A stretch of 27,308 nt of DNA, from the NCBI GenBank assembly GCA_021296055.1, contig JAGWBE010000030.1, positions 1 to 27,308 of the forward strand, in the 5' to 3' direction. A program made the translations under genes and the position numbers. Below, piece by piece: positions 1 through 7,134 of the stretch. This DNA is from Dehalococcoidia bacterium. Lineage in GTDB: Bacteria > Chloroflexota > Dehalococcoidia > Lucifugimonadales > Australimonadaceae. The notes under the pieces are model-generated. The model worked only from the letters and a program-made list of their open reading frames with translations. It searched no databases and was not told the DNA's origin. How positions within the stretch are numbered: the stretch's first letter is position 1; each line of letters starts with the position of its first letter.

Positions 1-398
1 TCGTCGATGAGCGGCGGTATGGGGATGCCCGCGACGGCGAGCGCGCTGGCGTAGGTCGAGTGGGTGTGCATCACGGCGTCCACGTCGGGGCGCGCGCGGT
101 AGACGGCGGCGTGGCACAGCAGCTCCGTCGAAGGGAGCGCGTCGCCGAGCACCGGTTCGCCGTCGTGCTCCACCACCACGACATCGTCGAGCGTCATAGT
201 CGGGTAGGGGACGCCGCTGGCGGTGATGGCGATGAGGCCGCGCGCGCCGTCCGACACGCGGGCGCTCACGTTGCCGCTGGTCTCGACGACGAGGCCGTCG
301 CGGTGCATCGCCTGCGCAGCGCGGAGCACCGCCTCGCGCTCGCCGCGCCATTCGTTCGCCGCGCCCGTGCGCTCGGCGCCTGCCCCGTTCCCGCTCAT
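1..398 (-). CDS. Class II aldolase/adducin-family protein, N-terminal part (3' end outside window)
   Basis: I read this frame directly; it is open to the left edge, so the C-terminus is missing. From ATG at 398 it encodes 132 residues. Family signatures are TSGNVSAR near residues 40-47 (phosphate-binding loop), ITASGVPY near 57-64, PSTELLCH near 89-96 with the usual catalytic Glu, and VMHTHSTYASALA near 109-121, whose two His are zinc ligands. Known members split sugar phosphates such as L-fuculose-1-phosphate or L-ribulose-1-phosphate into dihydroxyacetone phosphate and an aldehyde, and are cytosolic zinc enzymes. An FGGY sugar kinase lies 1.1 kb away on the same strand and would supply a phosphorylated sugar, so a joint sugar pathway is plausible. 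The exact substrate cannot be told. Aldolase and epimerase members share these motifs. Confidence 0.85.
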   Translation of the reverse strand, partial: MSGNGAGAERTGAANEWRGEREAVLRAAQAMHRDGLVVETSGNVSARVSDGARGLIAITASGVPYPTMTLDDVVVVEHDGEPVLGDALPSTELLCHAAVYRARPDVDAVMHTHSTYASALAVAGIPIPPLID

Positions 399-467
399 AG
401 CGCCGCGAGGATAGCAGCAGCGGACGTGGCCGCGCCAACGGCGCAGCGGCGTAACCCGGCGCCTTGA

Positions 468-564
468 TTCACGTGGGGAGTGCAGAGGGGCAGCAGCCCT
501 TCTGCTGGGGGAGTGGGGGCATCCCCCACAAAGGGTTTTTGTCTCTTGAGGGTGGGAGGCGGGG
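468..564 (+). repeat. Dispersed intergenic hairpin repeat, copy 1
   Basis: First of three related intergenic copies, all in the same orientation. It opens with TTCACG at 468, then a GGAGTGC..AGGGG segment and a first hairpin CAGCAG-CCCTT-CTGCTG. A second hairpin, GTGGGGG-CAT-CCCCCAC, follows, then AAAGGGTTTTT and CTCTTGAGGGTGGG. The 26-nt core (515-540) matches the cores at 1426-1451 and 24138-24163 at all but one position. The copy sits in the divergent gap between the aldolase and the plus-strand gene at 669. No ORF is credible here. Confidence 0.75.
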
Positions 565-581
565 CAGTCCCCCGTAGGGGT

Positions 582-593
582 GACCAGCTGGTC
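582..593. promoter_or_regulatory. 12-bp perfect palindrome, possible operator
   Basis: GACCAGCTGGTC is a perfect palindrome. Allowing mismatches it extends to about 25 bp (CCC/GGG blocks on both sides). It lies 75 bp upstream of the ATG at 669 and just before a TTGAAA (618-623), for which I see no good -10 partner. It could be a dimeric regulator site or the arm of a small hairpin at the end of repeat copy 1. Confidence 0.3.
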
Positions 594-668
594 GCCTCCC
601 TGCGCTTTCATACTTTCTTGAAACGGGCGCGCTAGCCTCGCGGCATCGATAGGCAAGGAGGAAGACCT

Positions 669-1307
669 ATGCGGAAGTGGCTGTTGATTGGCGGCGTTCT
701 CGCGGCGGCGCTGGCAATCGCGGGAATCCTCGGCGGCACGCTCCTAGCCCAACGCGCCAGCGTAACTACGGACGAGACCTATTTCCTCTTCGACGCAGGC
801 CGCCTAGCCCAGTACGGCATCGTCAGCACGACGAAGGACGACGTGTACGCGCGGGCAGCGGCGAAGCTGGGCGTGGATGCCCAGGCGCTCGAAGACGCGC
901 TGACCGAGGCATGGGGCGAGGTGCGCGCCGAGCGCGAGGCCGACGCGGAGCAGCGCCTCCGCGACCACCTCGACGCCCTCGTTGAGGACGGCAAGTTCAC
1001 CCGCGAGGAGGCCGACGAGTGGCTCGACTGGCTACTTGCGCGGCCCGGTGACGGCGACAGTCTAGGCAAGCGTTGGGGCGGCTGGGGTCTCGACAAGGAT
1101 TGGGATTGCGAGGTGGAGATCGAGAAGGACGACCGCGCCTTTGGCCTCTTCTGCGGCAAGGGCGGATGGGTTCATCCGCCGTTCGGCGGGAGGCCTGACC
1201 TGGACAAATGGCCGCCGGAGTGGGGCGAGCGATTTGGCGAGCGCGGCTGGGAGAAGCGCTTCTTCCACTTCGATGTCAAACCGGACGGCGCGCCCCTTCG
1301 CCAATAG
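669..1307 (+). CDS. Membrane-anchored or secreted protein of unknown function
   Basis: This 212-residue protein is the only gene on the plus strand. The ATG is well supported: AAGGAGG lies 7 nt upstream. Residues 1-28 hold MRK followed by an uninterrupted hydrophobic stretch ending LLAQRA, fitting an uncleaved anchor or a signal peptide. Residues 55-127 are charged and helical: AAAKLGVDAQALEDALTEA, an Arg/Glu-rich segment, then GKFTREEADEWLDWLLARPGD. This layout is common in secreted actinobacterial and chloroflexal proteins of unknown role. The C-terminal 80 residues are rich in Gly, Trp, Asp and Lys and contain two Cys (147 and 162) that might form a disulfide outside the membrane. I do not recognise a catalytic domain. 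The gene is flanked by repeat copies 1 and 2 and converges on the FGGY kinase. Confidence 0.75.
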   Translation: MRKWLLIGGVLAAALAIAGILGGTLLAQRASVTTDETYFLFDAGRLAQYGIVSTTKDDVYARAAAKLGVDAQALEDALTEAWGEVRAEREADAEQRLRDHLDALVEDGKFTREEADEWLDWLLARPGDGDSLGKRWGGWGLDKDWDCEVEIEKDDRAFGLFCGKGGWVHPPFGGRPDLDKWPPEWGERFGERGWEKRFFHFDVKPDGAPLRQ

Positions 1308-1379
1308 GAAGAGGTTTCAAGCCTGTCCCTACACCGCGTAACGCCGGGTGGAGCCGCCGCCTCGCCCTTTCCTCCGCCG

Positions 1380-1470
1380 TTCCCGCCGGGAGCGCCAAGG
1401 GGCGGCAGCCCTTCGGCTGGGGCGCGGGGGTATCCCCCACAAAGGGTTTTTATCTCTTGGGGGTGGGGCG
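1380..1470 (+). repeat. Dispersed intergenic hairpin repeat, copy 2
   Basis: Second copy, in the gap between the convergent gene ends at 1307 and 1498. It aligns from TTCCCGC.GGGAGCGCC at 1380 through a CAGCC-CTTC-GGCTG hairpin, a GGGGG-TAT-CCCCC hairpin, AAAGGGTTTTT and CTCTTGGGGGTGGGG. An 11-bp direct repeat, CGGGAGCGCCA, occurs at 1387-1397 and again at 1473-1483, just past the right end. On the plus strand the hairpin and T-run could weakly terminate the gene ending at 1307. Nothing else is seen in this gap. Confidence 0.75.
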
Positions 1471-1497
1471 TTCGGGAGCGCCAGGCGCCGCTGGCCC

Positions 1498-2997
1498 CTA
1501 CAATTCATCCGCCATCTCCTGAAGGCGGGCGCGGAGGCGCCGCCAGCGCGCGAACGATTCGCCGTAGGCGAGAACGCCGCGCACATCCGGCTCGGCTGTC
1601 TCGCCGCGCCGGGCTATCTCTCGCGCGGCGGACGCCCATTCGTCCGCAGGGCGCGACGCCGCGATGGCCGCCCCCGTCGCCGTGGCGAGCGGGCTATGCC
1701 GCCTCACAGGCGCGTTCAGCACGTCGGCCAACATCTGAGGGAAGAGGGCGCTGGCGGCCATGCCGCCTCCGAGCGCGATGGAGCGCGGCTCCGCGCCCGT
1801 TACCGACTGCGCCAACTCGATGCACTCGCGCATCGCGTAGGCCACGTTCTCGAAGGTGGCGCGGGCGACGTAGGCGGCGCGGACGGGGTTGTAGGTGATG
1901 GGAACGGGAGCGAGCAGGCCGCCCATCGTTACGCCGGGGCCGGACAGGTTCATCGCGTGGGGTCCCCAGAAGGCGGCGATCATATTGGATCCCGCGCGCG
2001 ATTGGCTCACCAGCCGGTCGAGGCGGTCGCCGCCCGCGCGGGCGCCCAGCATGCGCCGCACCATCTCCAACGTGCCGCCCGTGTCTCCGGCGCTTGCCTC
2101 CACGTAGGCGCGCCCCGGCGAAAGGGACGGGCCCGTCCACGTCCGCCGCTGTGCGTCGAAGACGGGCGCCGGGGCGATCATCCGCACCGGGGCGCTCCAA
2201 CCGGCGGCGATCCCGATATCGTTGAGCTGCGCCGCGCCCATCCCCAGCATCGCCGCGCCCGTGTCTGGCCCGGCGAGGTAGACGGGGGCGCCGCGCGGCA
2301 GCCCGGTCTTCGCCGCGGCGCCGGCGGCAACCGCCCCGATGGGCGCGCCCTCTTCGACGATGGGCGGCGGCAGACCGGAGTCTACCCCCAGGTCGTTCAA
2401 TAGGCTGGCGGGAATCTCCCCTGCGCTCACGTCCAATAGCCCCGCCTCCGCCAGCTCTGCGGGGCCTGCGCCCATCTCGCCGGTGAGCAGATAGGCCGCC
2501 CAGCCGCCAAGCGTGGTCACGCGGGCGATGCGCTTGGAGAGGCGCGGATGATGGTTGCGCCACCACGCGAGCTTGGCGGGGACGAACAGAAAGGCGGGCG
2601 CGCGGCCCGTGGTGGCGTAGAGGCGCTCGCCGTGCGCCTCCTCCATAGCCGCGCCTTCGAACAGGGCGCGCAGGTCGGTGTTGGGCGCCAGGTAGAGCGC
2701 GCGCCCGTCCGCGTCGAGGAAGGCCGTCCCGCCCCGTTGCGCGGCAATGCCTACGGCGGCGACCTGCAATCCCCGCGCGCCTGGCTGCGCCAACGCCTCC
2801 GCGATGGCGCCGTGCACGCGCTCCGTCAGGTCGGCCTCCGCGAAACGGGCGGCCAGGGAGTCGGCGCCTTGGGGGCGGTGGACGCGGTAGACGCGCCTGG
2901 CGACTGCGGCCGCCTCCCACGGGCGCTCGACGGGGTGGATCGAGGCGCGCAGGCCGCTGCTGCCAAGGTCGAGGGCGAGGGCGTGCGAGCCTTTCAT
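1498..2997 (-). CDS. FGGY-family carbohydrate kinase
   Basis: A 499-residue protein, the full length of FGGY kinases, which phosphorylate sugars or polyols (xylulose, fuculose, glycerol and others) with ATP in the cytosol. Visible signatures are the N-terminal ATP-binding strand LALDLGSSGLRASI (residues 7-20), a mid-protein FLFVPAKLAWWRNHHP region of the substrate lobe, and YLAGPDTGAAMLGMG with the Asp expected to act as catalytic base. The C-terminal nucleotide-binding lobe shows ALGGGMAASALFPQMLADVLNAPV. The ATG at 2997 overlaps the stop of the EamA transporter gene by 4 nt (ATGA), so the two are probably co-translated. Substrate is not assignable. The nearby class II aldolase supports a pentose, fucose or tetronate-type pathway. 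Confidence 0.88.
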   Translation of the reverse strand: MKGSHALALDLGSSGLRASIHPVERPWEAAAVARRVYRVHRPQGADSLAARFAEADLTERVHGAIAEALAQPGARGLQVAAVGIAAQRGGTAFLDADGRALYLAPNTDLRALFEGAAMEEAHGERLYATTGRAPAFLFVPAKLAWWRNHHPRLSKRIARVTTLGGWAAYLLTGEMGAGPAELAEAGLLDVSAGEIPASLLNDLGVDSGLPPPIVEEGAPIGAVAAGAAAKTGLPRGAPVYLAGPDTGAAMLGMGAAQLNDIGIAAGWSAPVRMIAPAPVFDAQRRTWTGPSLSPGRAYVEASAGDTGGTLEMVRRMLGARAGGDRLDRLVSQSRAGSNMIAAFWGPHAMNLSGPGVTMGGLLAPVPITYNPVRAAYVARATFENVAYAMRECIELAQSVTGAEPRSIALGGGMAASALFPQMLADVLNAPVRRHSPLATATGAAIAASRPADEWASAAREIARRGETAEPDVRGVLAYGESFARWRRLRARLQEMADEL

Positions 2998-3896
2998 GGC
3001 TGGACCACCAACGCCACGGAGCCGCTCACGGAGACGCCGATGCCGACAAGCACGCGCCTATCGAACGTCTCGTAGTCGCGGTTAATCAACCAAGCGGCGA
3101 CGACGTGCAGGAACGCGCCGCCGCGCAGCAAGGGGATGACGACGCTTACGGGCGCGGCGCTCAGCGCAAGGAAGCGGAACATATGCGCCGCGAAGACGGT
3201 GAGCGTGCCGACGGCGAACCATCCGCGCGCGCCGGGGTTCATCCCCGACAGCGAGGCGCGCACCCCGGGCAGCGCGAATCCCAACGCAAGCACGGCGGCC
3301 GCGCCCATGTAGGCGGTCAGCCCCGCGACGATCCCCAACCCCGAATCGCCCAGGGCGTAGCGCACGAGCACCGGGCTCACGCCGAACGCGAGCGCGTTGA
3401 CCGTGCCGAAGGCGTAGCCCTCCGCCAGACGCACGGGGGGCGCGAGCGTTGCGGCGGCGGACGGGGCGGGCGCCGCCTGCGTGGCGCTGATGGCCGGGCC
3501 GGCCATGACCAGCGCTATCCCCATGGCCATGAGCAGGGTGACGGTCTCGCGGAGGAAGAGCACCGCAATCACCACCGAGACGAGCGTGGAAGCCTGAATC
3601 AGCGGTTGGGCGCGGGTCTGGCCCAGGGCGGCGTAGGCACGGAAGTTGCTGTAGCGCCCCAGCAGGAAATGGAGCACGCCGGACGCGGCGAGGATGATAT
3701 AGGCGCGCAGTTCCAGCGCCTCCAGGCGGAACGCCTGCTGCGTGACGAGCGCGGCAAGCAGGAAGAGCGGCACGCCTCCGAGCACAGTTACGTATACGCC
3801 TTGGAGCGCGGAGCCGCCCAGCACGCCCCGGCGGAAGGTTGCGCCGTTAAGGCCGAAGAAGACGGCGGCGACGGCGGTGTAGGCGACGCCCAGCAT
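2994..3896 (-). CDS. EamA/DMT-superfamily transporter
   Basis: An integral membrane protein of 300 residues with about ten hydrophobic segments arranged as two EamA repeats. The first half begins MLGVAYTAVAAVFFGLNGATFRRG and includes ASTLVSVVIAVLFLRETVT. The second half begins YAFGTVNALAFGVSPVLVRYAL and includes APVSVVIPLLRGGAFLHVVAAWLINRDYETFDRR. DMT members export or exchange metabolites such as amino acids or sugar derivatives, or nucleotide sugars. I chose the ATG at 3896 because the family normally starts at the first helix. A TTG at 3950 would add 18 residues and overlap the dehydrogenase gene. Neither has a good ribosome binding site, so coupling to the upstream gene is likely. Its cargo is unknown and may relate to the kinase and dehydrogenase on either side. 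Confidence 0.85.
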   Translation of the reverse strand: MLGVAYTAVAAVFFGLNGATFRRGVLGGSALQGVYVTVLGGVPLFLLAALVTQQAFRLEALELRAYIILAASGVLHFLLGRYSNFRAYAALGQTRAQPLIQASTLVSVVIAVLFLRETVTLLMAMGIALVMAGPAISATQAAPAPSAAATLAPPVRLAEGYAFGTVNALAFGVSPVLVRYALGDSGLGIVAGLTAYMGAAAVLALGFALPGVRASLSGMNPGARGWFAVGTLTVFAAHMFRFLALSAAPVSVVIPLLRGGAFLHVVAAWLINRDYETFDRRVLVGIGVSVSGSVALVVQP

Positions 3897-3928
3897 TGCG
3901 GGCGATTCTACCCGCTCGGAAGCGGAGG

Positions 3929-4942
3929 CTAGCGCCTGCGGCGAGGCCAAACCTGGGGATTCGCTAGGCGCTTGGGGCGGCGGCCCGCCAGGAAGCGCCG
4001 CAGGTCGTCCACCGCCATCGCGGAGTGGCGCTCGATGGTCTCCTCCGTGGCGCCGCCGATATGGGGCGTGAGCAGCACGCGGTCAGGTAGGCGGCGCGCC
4101 GCGTCGAGCATCGGCGCGTTGGGCGGGATGGGGTGCGCCTCGTGCACATCGAGCGCCGCGCCCGCGATTGCGCCCCCCTCGATGGCCGCCGCAAGCGCCG
4201 CCATATCGACGACCGAGGGCGAGGAGACGTTGACCAGGTAGGCGCCGGGGCGCATAAGGCGCAAGGCGGCTGCATCGATCAACCCCGCCGTGCTCGCCGA
4301 ATCGGGCGCATGGACGCTTACGAAGTCGGCCTCGCGCAGCAGCGTCTCCAGGTCGACGAGCGCGACGCGGCGCAGGCCGGGGGCGCCGGGCGTGAGGTAA
4401 GGGTCATAGGCGAGAACTCGCATGCCAACGCCGTGGGCGAGCGCGGCGGCGCGGCGCCCGATGGCGCCGTAGCCGACCAGCCCGAGTGTGGCTCCGGCCA
4501 GTTCGCGGCCCTGGAAGCGCGTGTACGGCTCGGTCGGGTCTTCCCATTGGCCGGAGGCGGCGTAGGCGCTTGCGGCGGGAACGCGGCGCGCCAAGGCCAG
4601 GATCAACGCGAGCACTAACTCCGCGACGGCCTGGGCGTTGCGCCCCGGCGTGTGGACGACGACGACGCCGTGCTCCGTTGCGGCGTCCACGTCCACGTGG
4701 TTGAGCGACGCGCGGCAGACGGCGGCGAACCGCAGCGGCGACGCCGCCTCGAATAGCTCCTCAAGCAGGAAGTCCGCCTCGACGATGAGGGCGCCGGCGG
4801 ATTGCGAGGCGAGGCGCGCCCCCAGCTCTTCGGGGTCGTAGAGGCGCTGGGTTTGCGTCCACGGCTCGTAGGCGGCGGCGCCGACTTCGCGTAGGGCGGC
4901 TAGGCCGCCGTCGGAGAAGGGGGCTAATACGAGGCTGTTCAT
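3929..4942 (-). CDS. D-2-hydroxyacid dehydrogenase-family protein with altered catalytic residues
   Basis: A 337-residue homologue of D-isomer-specific 2-hydroxyacid dehydrogenases such as 3-phosphoglycerate dehydrogenase. It shows RASLNHVDVDAATEHGVVVVHTPGRNAQAVAE in the substrate domain (residues 77-108) and the NAD-binding GLVGYGAIGRR (154-163). The family triad is Arg in N-x-S-R-G, Glu in D-V-x-x-x-E-P, and His in TPHIGG. Here His294 is kept, but the Arg position is Ser241 (VNVSSPSVVD) and the Glu position is His270 (DVHEAHP). Classical dehydrogenase chemistry is therefore doubtful. It may have a changed reaction or a binding role. The ATG at 4942 overlaps the hpnE stop (4-nt ATGA), so it is translationally coupled to the hopanoid operon. 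An upstream ATG at 5026 would lie inside hpnE and gives non-conserved sequence. Confidence 0.85.
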   Translation of the reverse strand: MNSLVLAPFSDGGLAALREVGAAAYEPWTQTQRLYDPEELGARLASQSAGALIVEADFLLEELFEAASPLRFAAVCRASLNHVDVDAATEHGVVVVHTPGRNAQAVAELVLALILALARRVPAASAYAASGQWEDPTEPYTRFQGRELAGATLGLVGYGAIGRRAAALAHGVGMRVLAYDPYLTPGAPGLRRVALVDLETLLREADFVSVHAPDSASTAGLIDAAALRLMRPGAYLVNVSSPSVVDMAALAAAIEGGAIAGAALDVHEAHPIPPNAPMLDAARRLPDRVLLTPHIGGATEETIERHSAMAVDDLRRFLAGRRPKRLANPQVWPRRRR

Positions 4943-6292
4943 CGGGCGGCCACTATTATGGCGGCGGCGGCGTTGCCGCTGCGCACGGCGCCCTCCATCG
5001 TCGCAGGCCACCCGGTGTCCGTCCAATCCCCGGCGAGCAGGAGGTTAGGCAGCGGAGTGCGCGCGGGCAGGCGGTTGCCGGCGCCGCCGGGGAGGGAGCG
5101 AAATGTGGCGCGCTGCTCTTTGACGACGATAAAGCGTTGGATAGCGGCGTCGCGCGCCCGCGGCAACGCGCGCGCCAGTTCAGCGGTGAAGCGTTCGCGC
5201 AACTCCTCCTTCGACAGCGGCCACCATTCCCACGCGGCGCTCAGCGACACCGTTAGGTAGTCGCCGGGGCCAGGCAGCGCGGCGATGCGCGTCTTGTTGA
5301 ACACGAATTGCAGCGGGCTGTCTACGAACGCCGCCCACTCGAAATCGGCGACGGGGCGGTCGTACCAGACGTGGAGGTTCACAATGGGCGAGTAGGCGTG
5401 CGTGCCCGCCGCGTCAAAAGGCGGCGCGGCGCGCAGGTCGTCGGGCAGGAGGGCGCTGAGCGCGTGGGGCGGCAGGGCCGAGACGCACCAGTCGGCGGTC
5501 AGCGCGCCGCCGTCGGCGAGCGCCACGCCCGTAACGGCGCCGTCCTCGACCAGGATGCGCCGCACCGTGCGTCCGAGCAGCACCTCGGCGCCGCGTTCGC
5601 GCAGCCGCCGCTCGATGGGGTCGCCCATCAGGTCGGAGAGGCCGGAGCGAGCGTAGCCGACGTCGGCGCCGTGAGCGTCGCACAGCAGGGCGGTCCGGAA
5701 GAGCATAAAGGCCATAGCAGCCGATATGTCGCGCGAGGCGTCGTTGAGGGCGGGCACGACAATCAAGTCCCAGAAGTTGGCGATTGCCCTGTCCGACTGG
5801 CCGTTGCGCCGGAGCCATTCTTCGAAGGAGACGGCGCGCAGTTCGGCGCGGCCCCAGTCGCGCTCGCGGCGGATGCGCAGCAGCGCAGGGACGGCGCGGA
5901 GCTTGTCGCGCAGGCTCAGATGGGGATAGCGCAGGAAGGAGGGCAGCAGGTGCAGCGGGGCGGGGAGGGGAGCGGCGGCCAGCCCGCCGTTGCGCCCCTC
6001 GGGGCTGCGCACCTCGACGCGCAGGCGCTTCTGGCGCGCGGCGCCGTCCAAGGCGCCCATAGGCGGTGCAGCAGCCCATGAAGACGTGCTGGCCGTTGTC
6101 AACCTGCACGCCCGTCTCGCGGTCTACGTAGGAGTAGGCGCGCCCGCCGAGATAGGGGCGGCGTTCGACCAGTGTTACGCGGTAGCCCGCATCGACGAGG
6201 CGCAAGGCCGCCGTCATGCCCGCAAGCCCGCCGCCGACGACTAGGACGCTGCCTAGCCCCGGTTGCGTCGAACCAGGAAGCTGGCTGCCCAA
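4939..6292 (-). pseudogene. hpnE: Hydroxysqualene dehydroxylase HpnE, interrupted by a frame break near 6060
   Basis: HpnE is a FAD amine-oxidase/phytoene-desaturase-like flavoprotein that converts hydroxysqualene to squalene after HpnC and HpnD. The N-terminal part (6292 to about 6059) encodes VLVVGGGLAGMTAALRL, the dinucleotide-binding fold, then YLGGRAYSYVDRETG and DNGQHVFMGCCTAY. The rest follows only in another frame, from about 6060 (MGALDGAARQKRLRVEV) to the FAD-binding C-terminus LLLAGDWTDTGWPATMEGAV, ending at 4939. Compared with the family layout, about six to seven codons appear to be missing at the junction, a non-triplet deletion of around 20 nt. Everything else looks intact. The only visible start is a TTG at 6292, inside the 3' end of hpnD. 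This may be a real recent loss, an assembly error, or two interacting halves. Since hpnC and hpnD are intact, I suspect error or very recent damage. Confidence 0.82.
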
Positions 6293-7134
6293 GTCTTGGC
6301 CATGATGCGGAGTTTCTCGGCGGAGGAAAGGCGGACGCGCTCGCTGAAGACGTCGAAGCCGCGTTCCTCGATATGGTCGAGCAGGCGGCGGTAGAGGGCG
6401 TGGAGAACAGCCGGGCAGGCGCGGGAACGCGGGGCGAGGTAAGAGACTAAGGGCTTGCTGGACTCGAAGTAGGCGCGAGCGCGCTCGGCTTGGAAGCGCA
6501 TCAGCCCGGCGAACGCGTCGTTGACTTCACCGCCCGCCATCGCCTCTTCCGTGTAGCCGAAGCGCCGCAAGTCTTCCTGCGGCAGGTAGACGCGGCCCGC
6601 GTCGCGGTCTTCGCGCACGTCGCGGATGATGTTGGTGAGCTGCATGGCGAGGCCCAAGTCTACGGCAGTCTCGCGTGCGCGGGGGTCGGCGTAGCCGAAT
6701 ATCTCCACGCAGATGAGGCCGACGACGGACGCCACCAGGTAGCAGTAGGCGCGCAATTCCTCGAATGTCTCGTAGCGGCGCGGCGACAAGTCCATCTCCA
6801 CGCCGTCGATAATCTGCTCGAAGAGGAGAGGGTCGATGGAGTAGGCGTCCGCCGCGTCGGTGAGCGCCGTCAGCACGGGCCCGCCGGGAGCGCCCTCGAA
6901 CGCGCGGCGCAGGCTCGCGCGCAGTTCGCCTAGCTGCTCCGCTTTGGCCGCCGTTGACGCGGAGCCGTCGGCGATGTCGTCGGCGAGGCGGGCGAATGCG
7001 TAGGCGGCGTAGATGGCGCGGCGACGCGGCTTTGGGAGAGTGACGAAGGCGAAGTAGAAGTTCCGCGCCTCCCGCCTGGTCACGGCTTGGCAGTGGTCGT
7101 AGGCCGCCGCGATGGTTGGCGCTGACGCGCTCAC
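6253..7134 (-). CDS. hpnD: Presqualene diphosphate synthase HpnD
   Basis: A 293-residue trans-isoprenyl diphosphate synthase of the squalene/phytoene synthase family. It should condense two farnesyl diphosphates to presqualene diphosphate, which HpnC then turns into hydroxysqualene. Both Asp-rich Mg2+-binding motifs are present: LADDIAD (residues 50-56) and LTNIIRDVREDRDAGRVYLP. The internal signature YCYLVASVVGLICVEIFGY is also clear. I chose GTG at 7134 because it overlaps the hpnC stop as GTGA, the same coupling seen at other junctions here. A longer start at 7182 would lie inside hpnC. The gene follows hpnC and precedes hpnE in the standard hpnCDE order. HpnC and HpnD are paralogues. The assignment rests on gene order and on the family-typical sequence of each. 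Confidence 0.92.
   Translation of the reverse strand: MSASAPTIAAAYDHCQAVTRREARNFYFAFVTLPKPRRRAIYAAYAFARLADDIADGSASTAAKAEQLGELRASLRRAFEGAPGGPVLTALTDAADAYSIDPLLFEQIIDGVEMDLSPRRYETFEELRAYCYLVASVVGLICVEIFGYADPRARETAVDLGLAMQLTNIIRDVREDRDAGRVYLPQEDLRRFGYTEEAMAGGEVNDAFAGLMRFQAERARAYFESSKPLVSYLAPRSRACPAVLHALYRRLLDHIEERGFDVFSERVRLSSAEKLRIMAKTWAASFLVRRNRG

Noticed and set aside
1348..2403. Long plus-strand open frame opposite the FGGY kinase
   Set aside because: Antisense to a well-supported kinase; its composition is the Arg/Gly/Ala-rich shadow expected in GC-rich DNA and it shows no domain.
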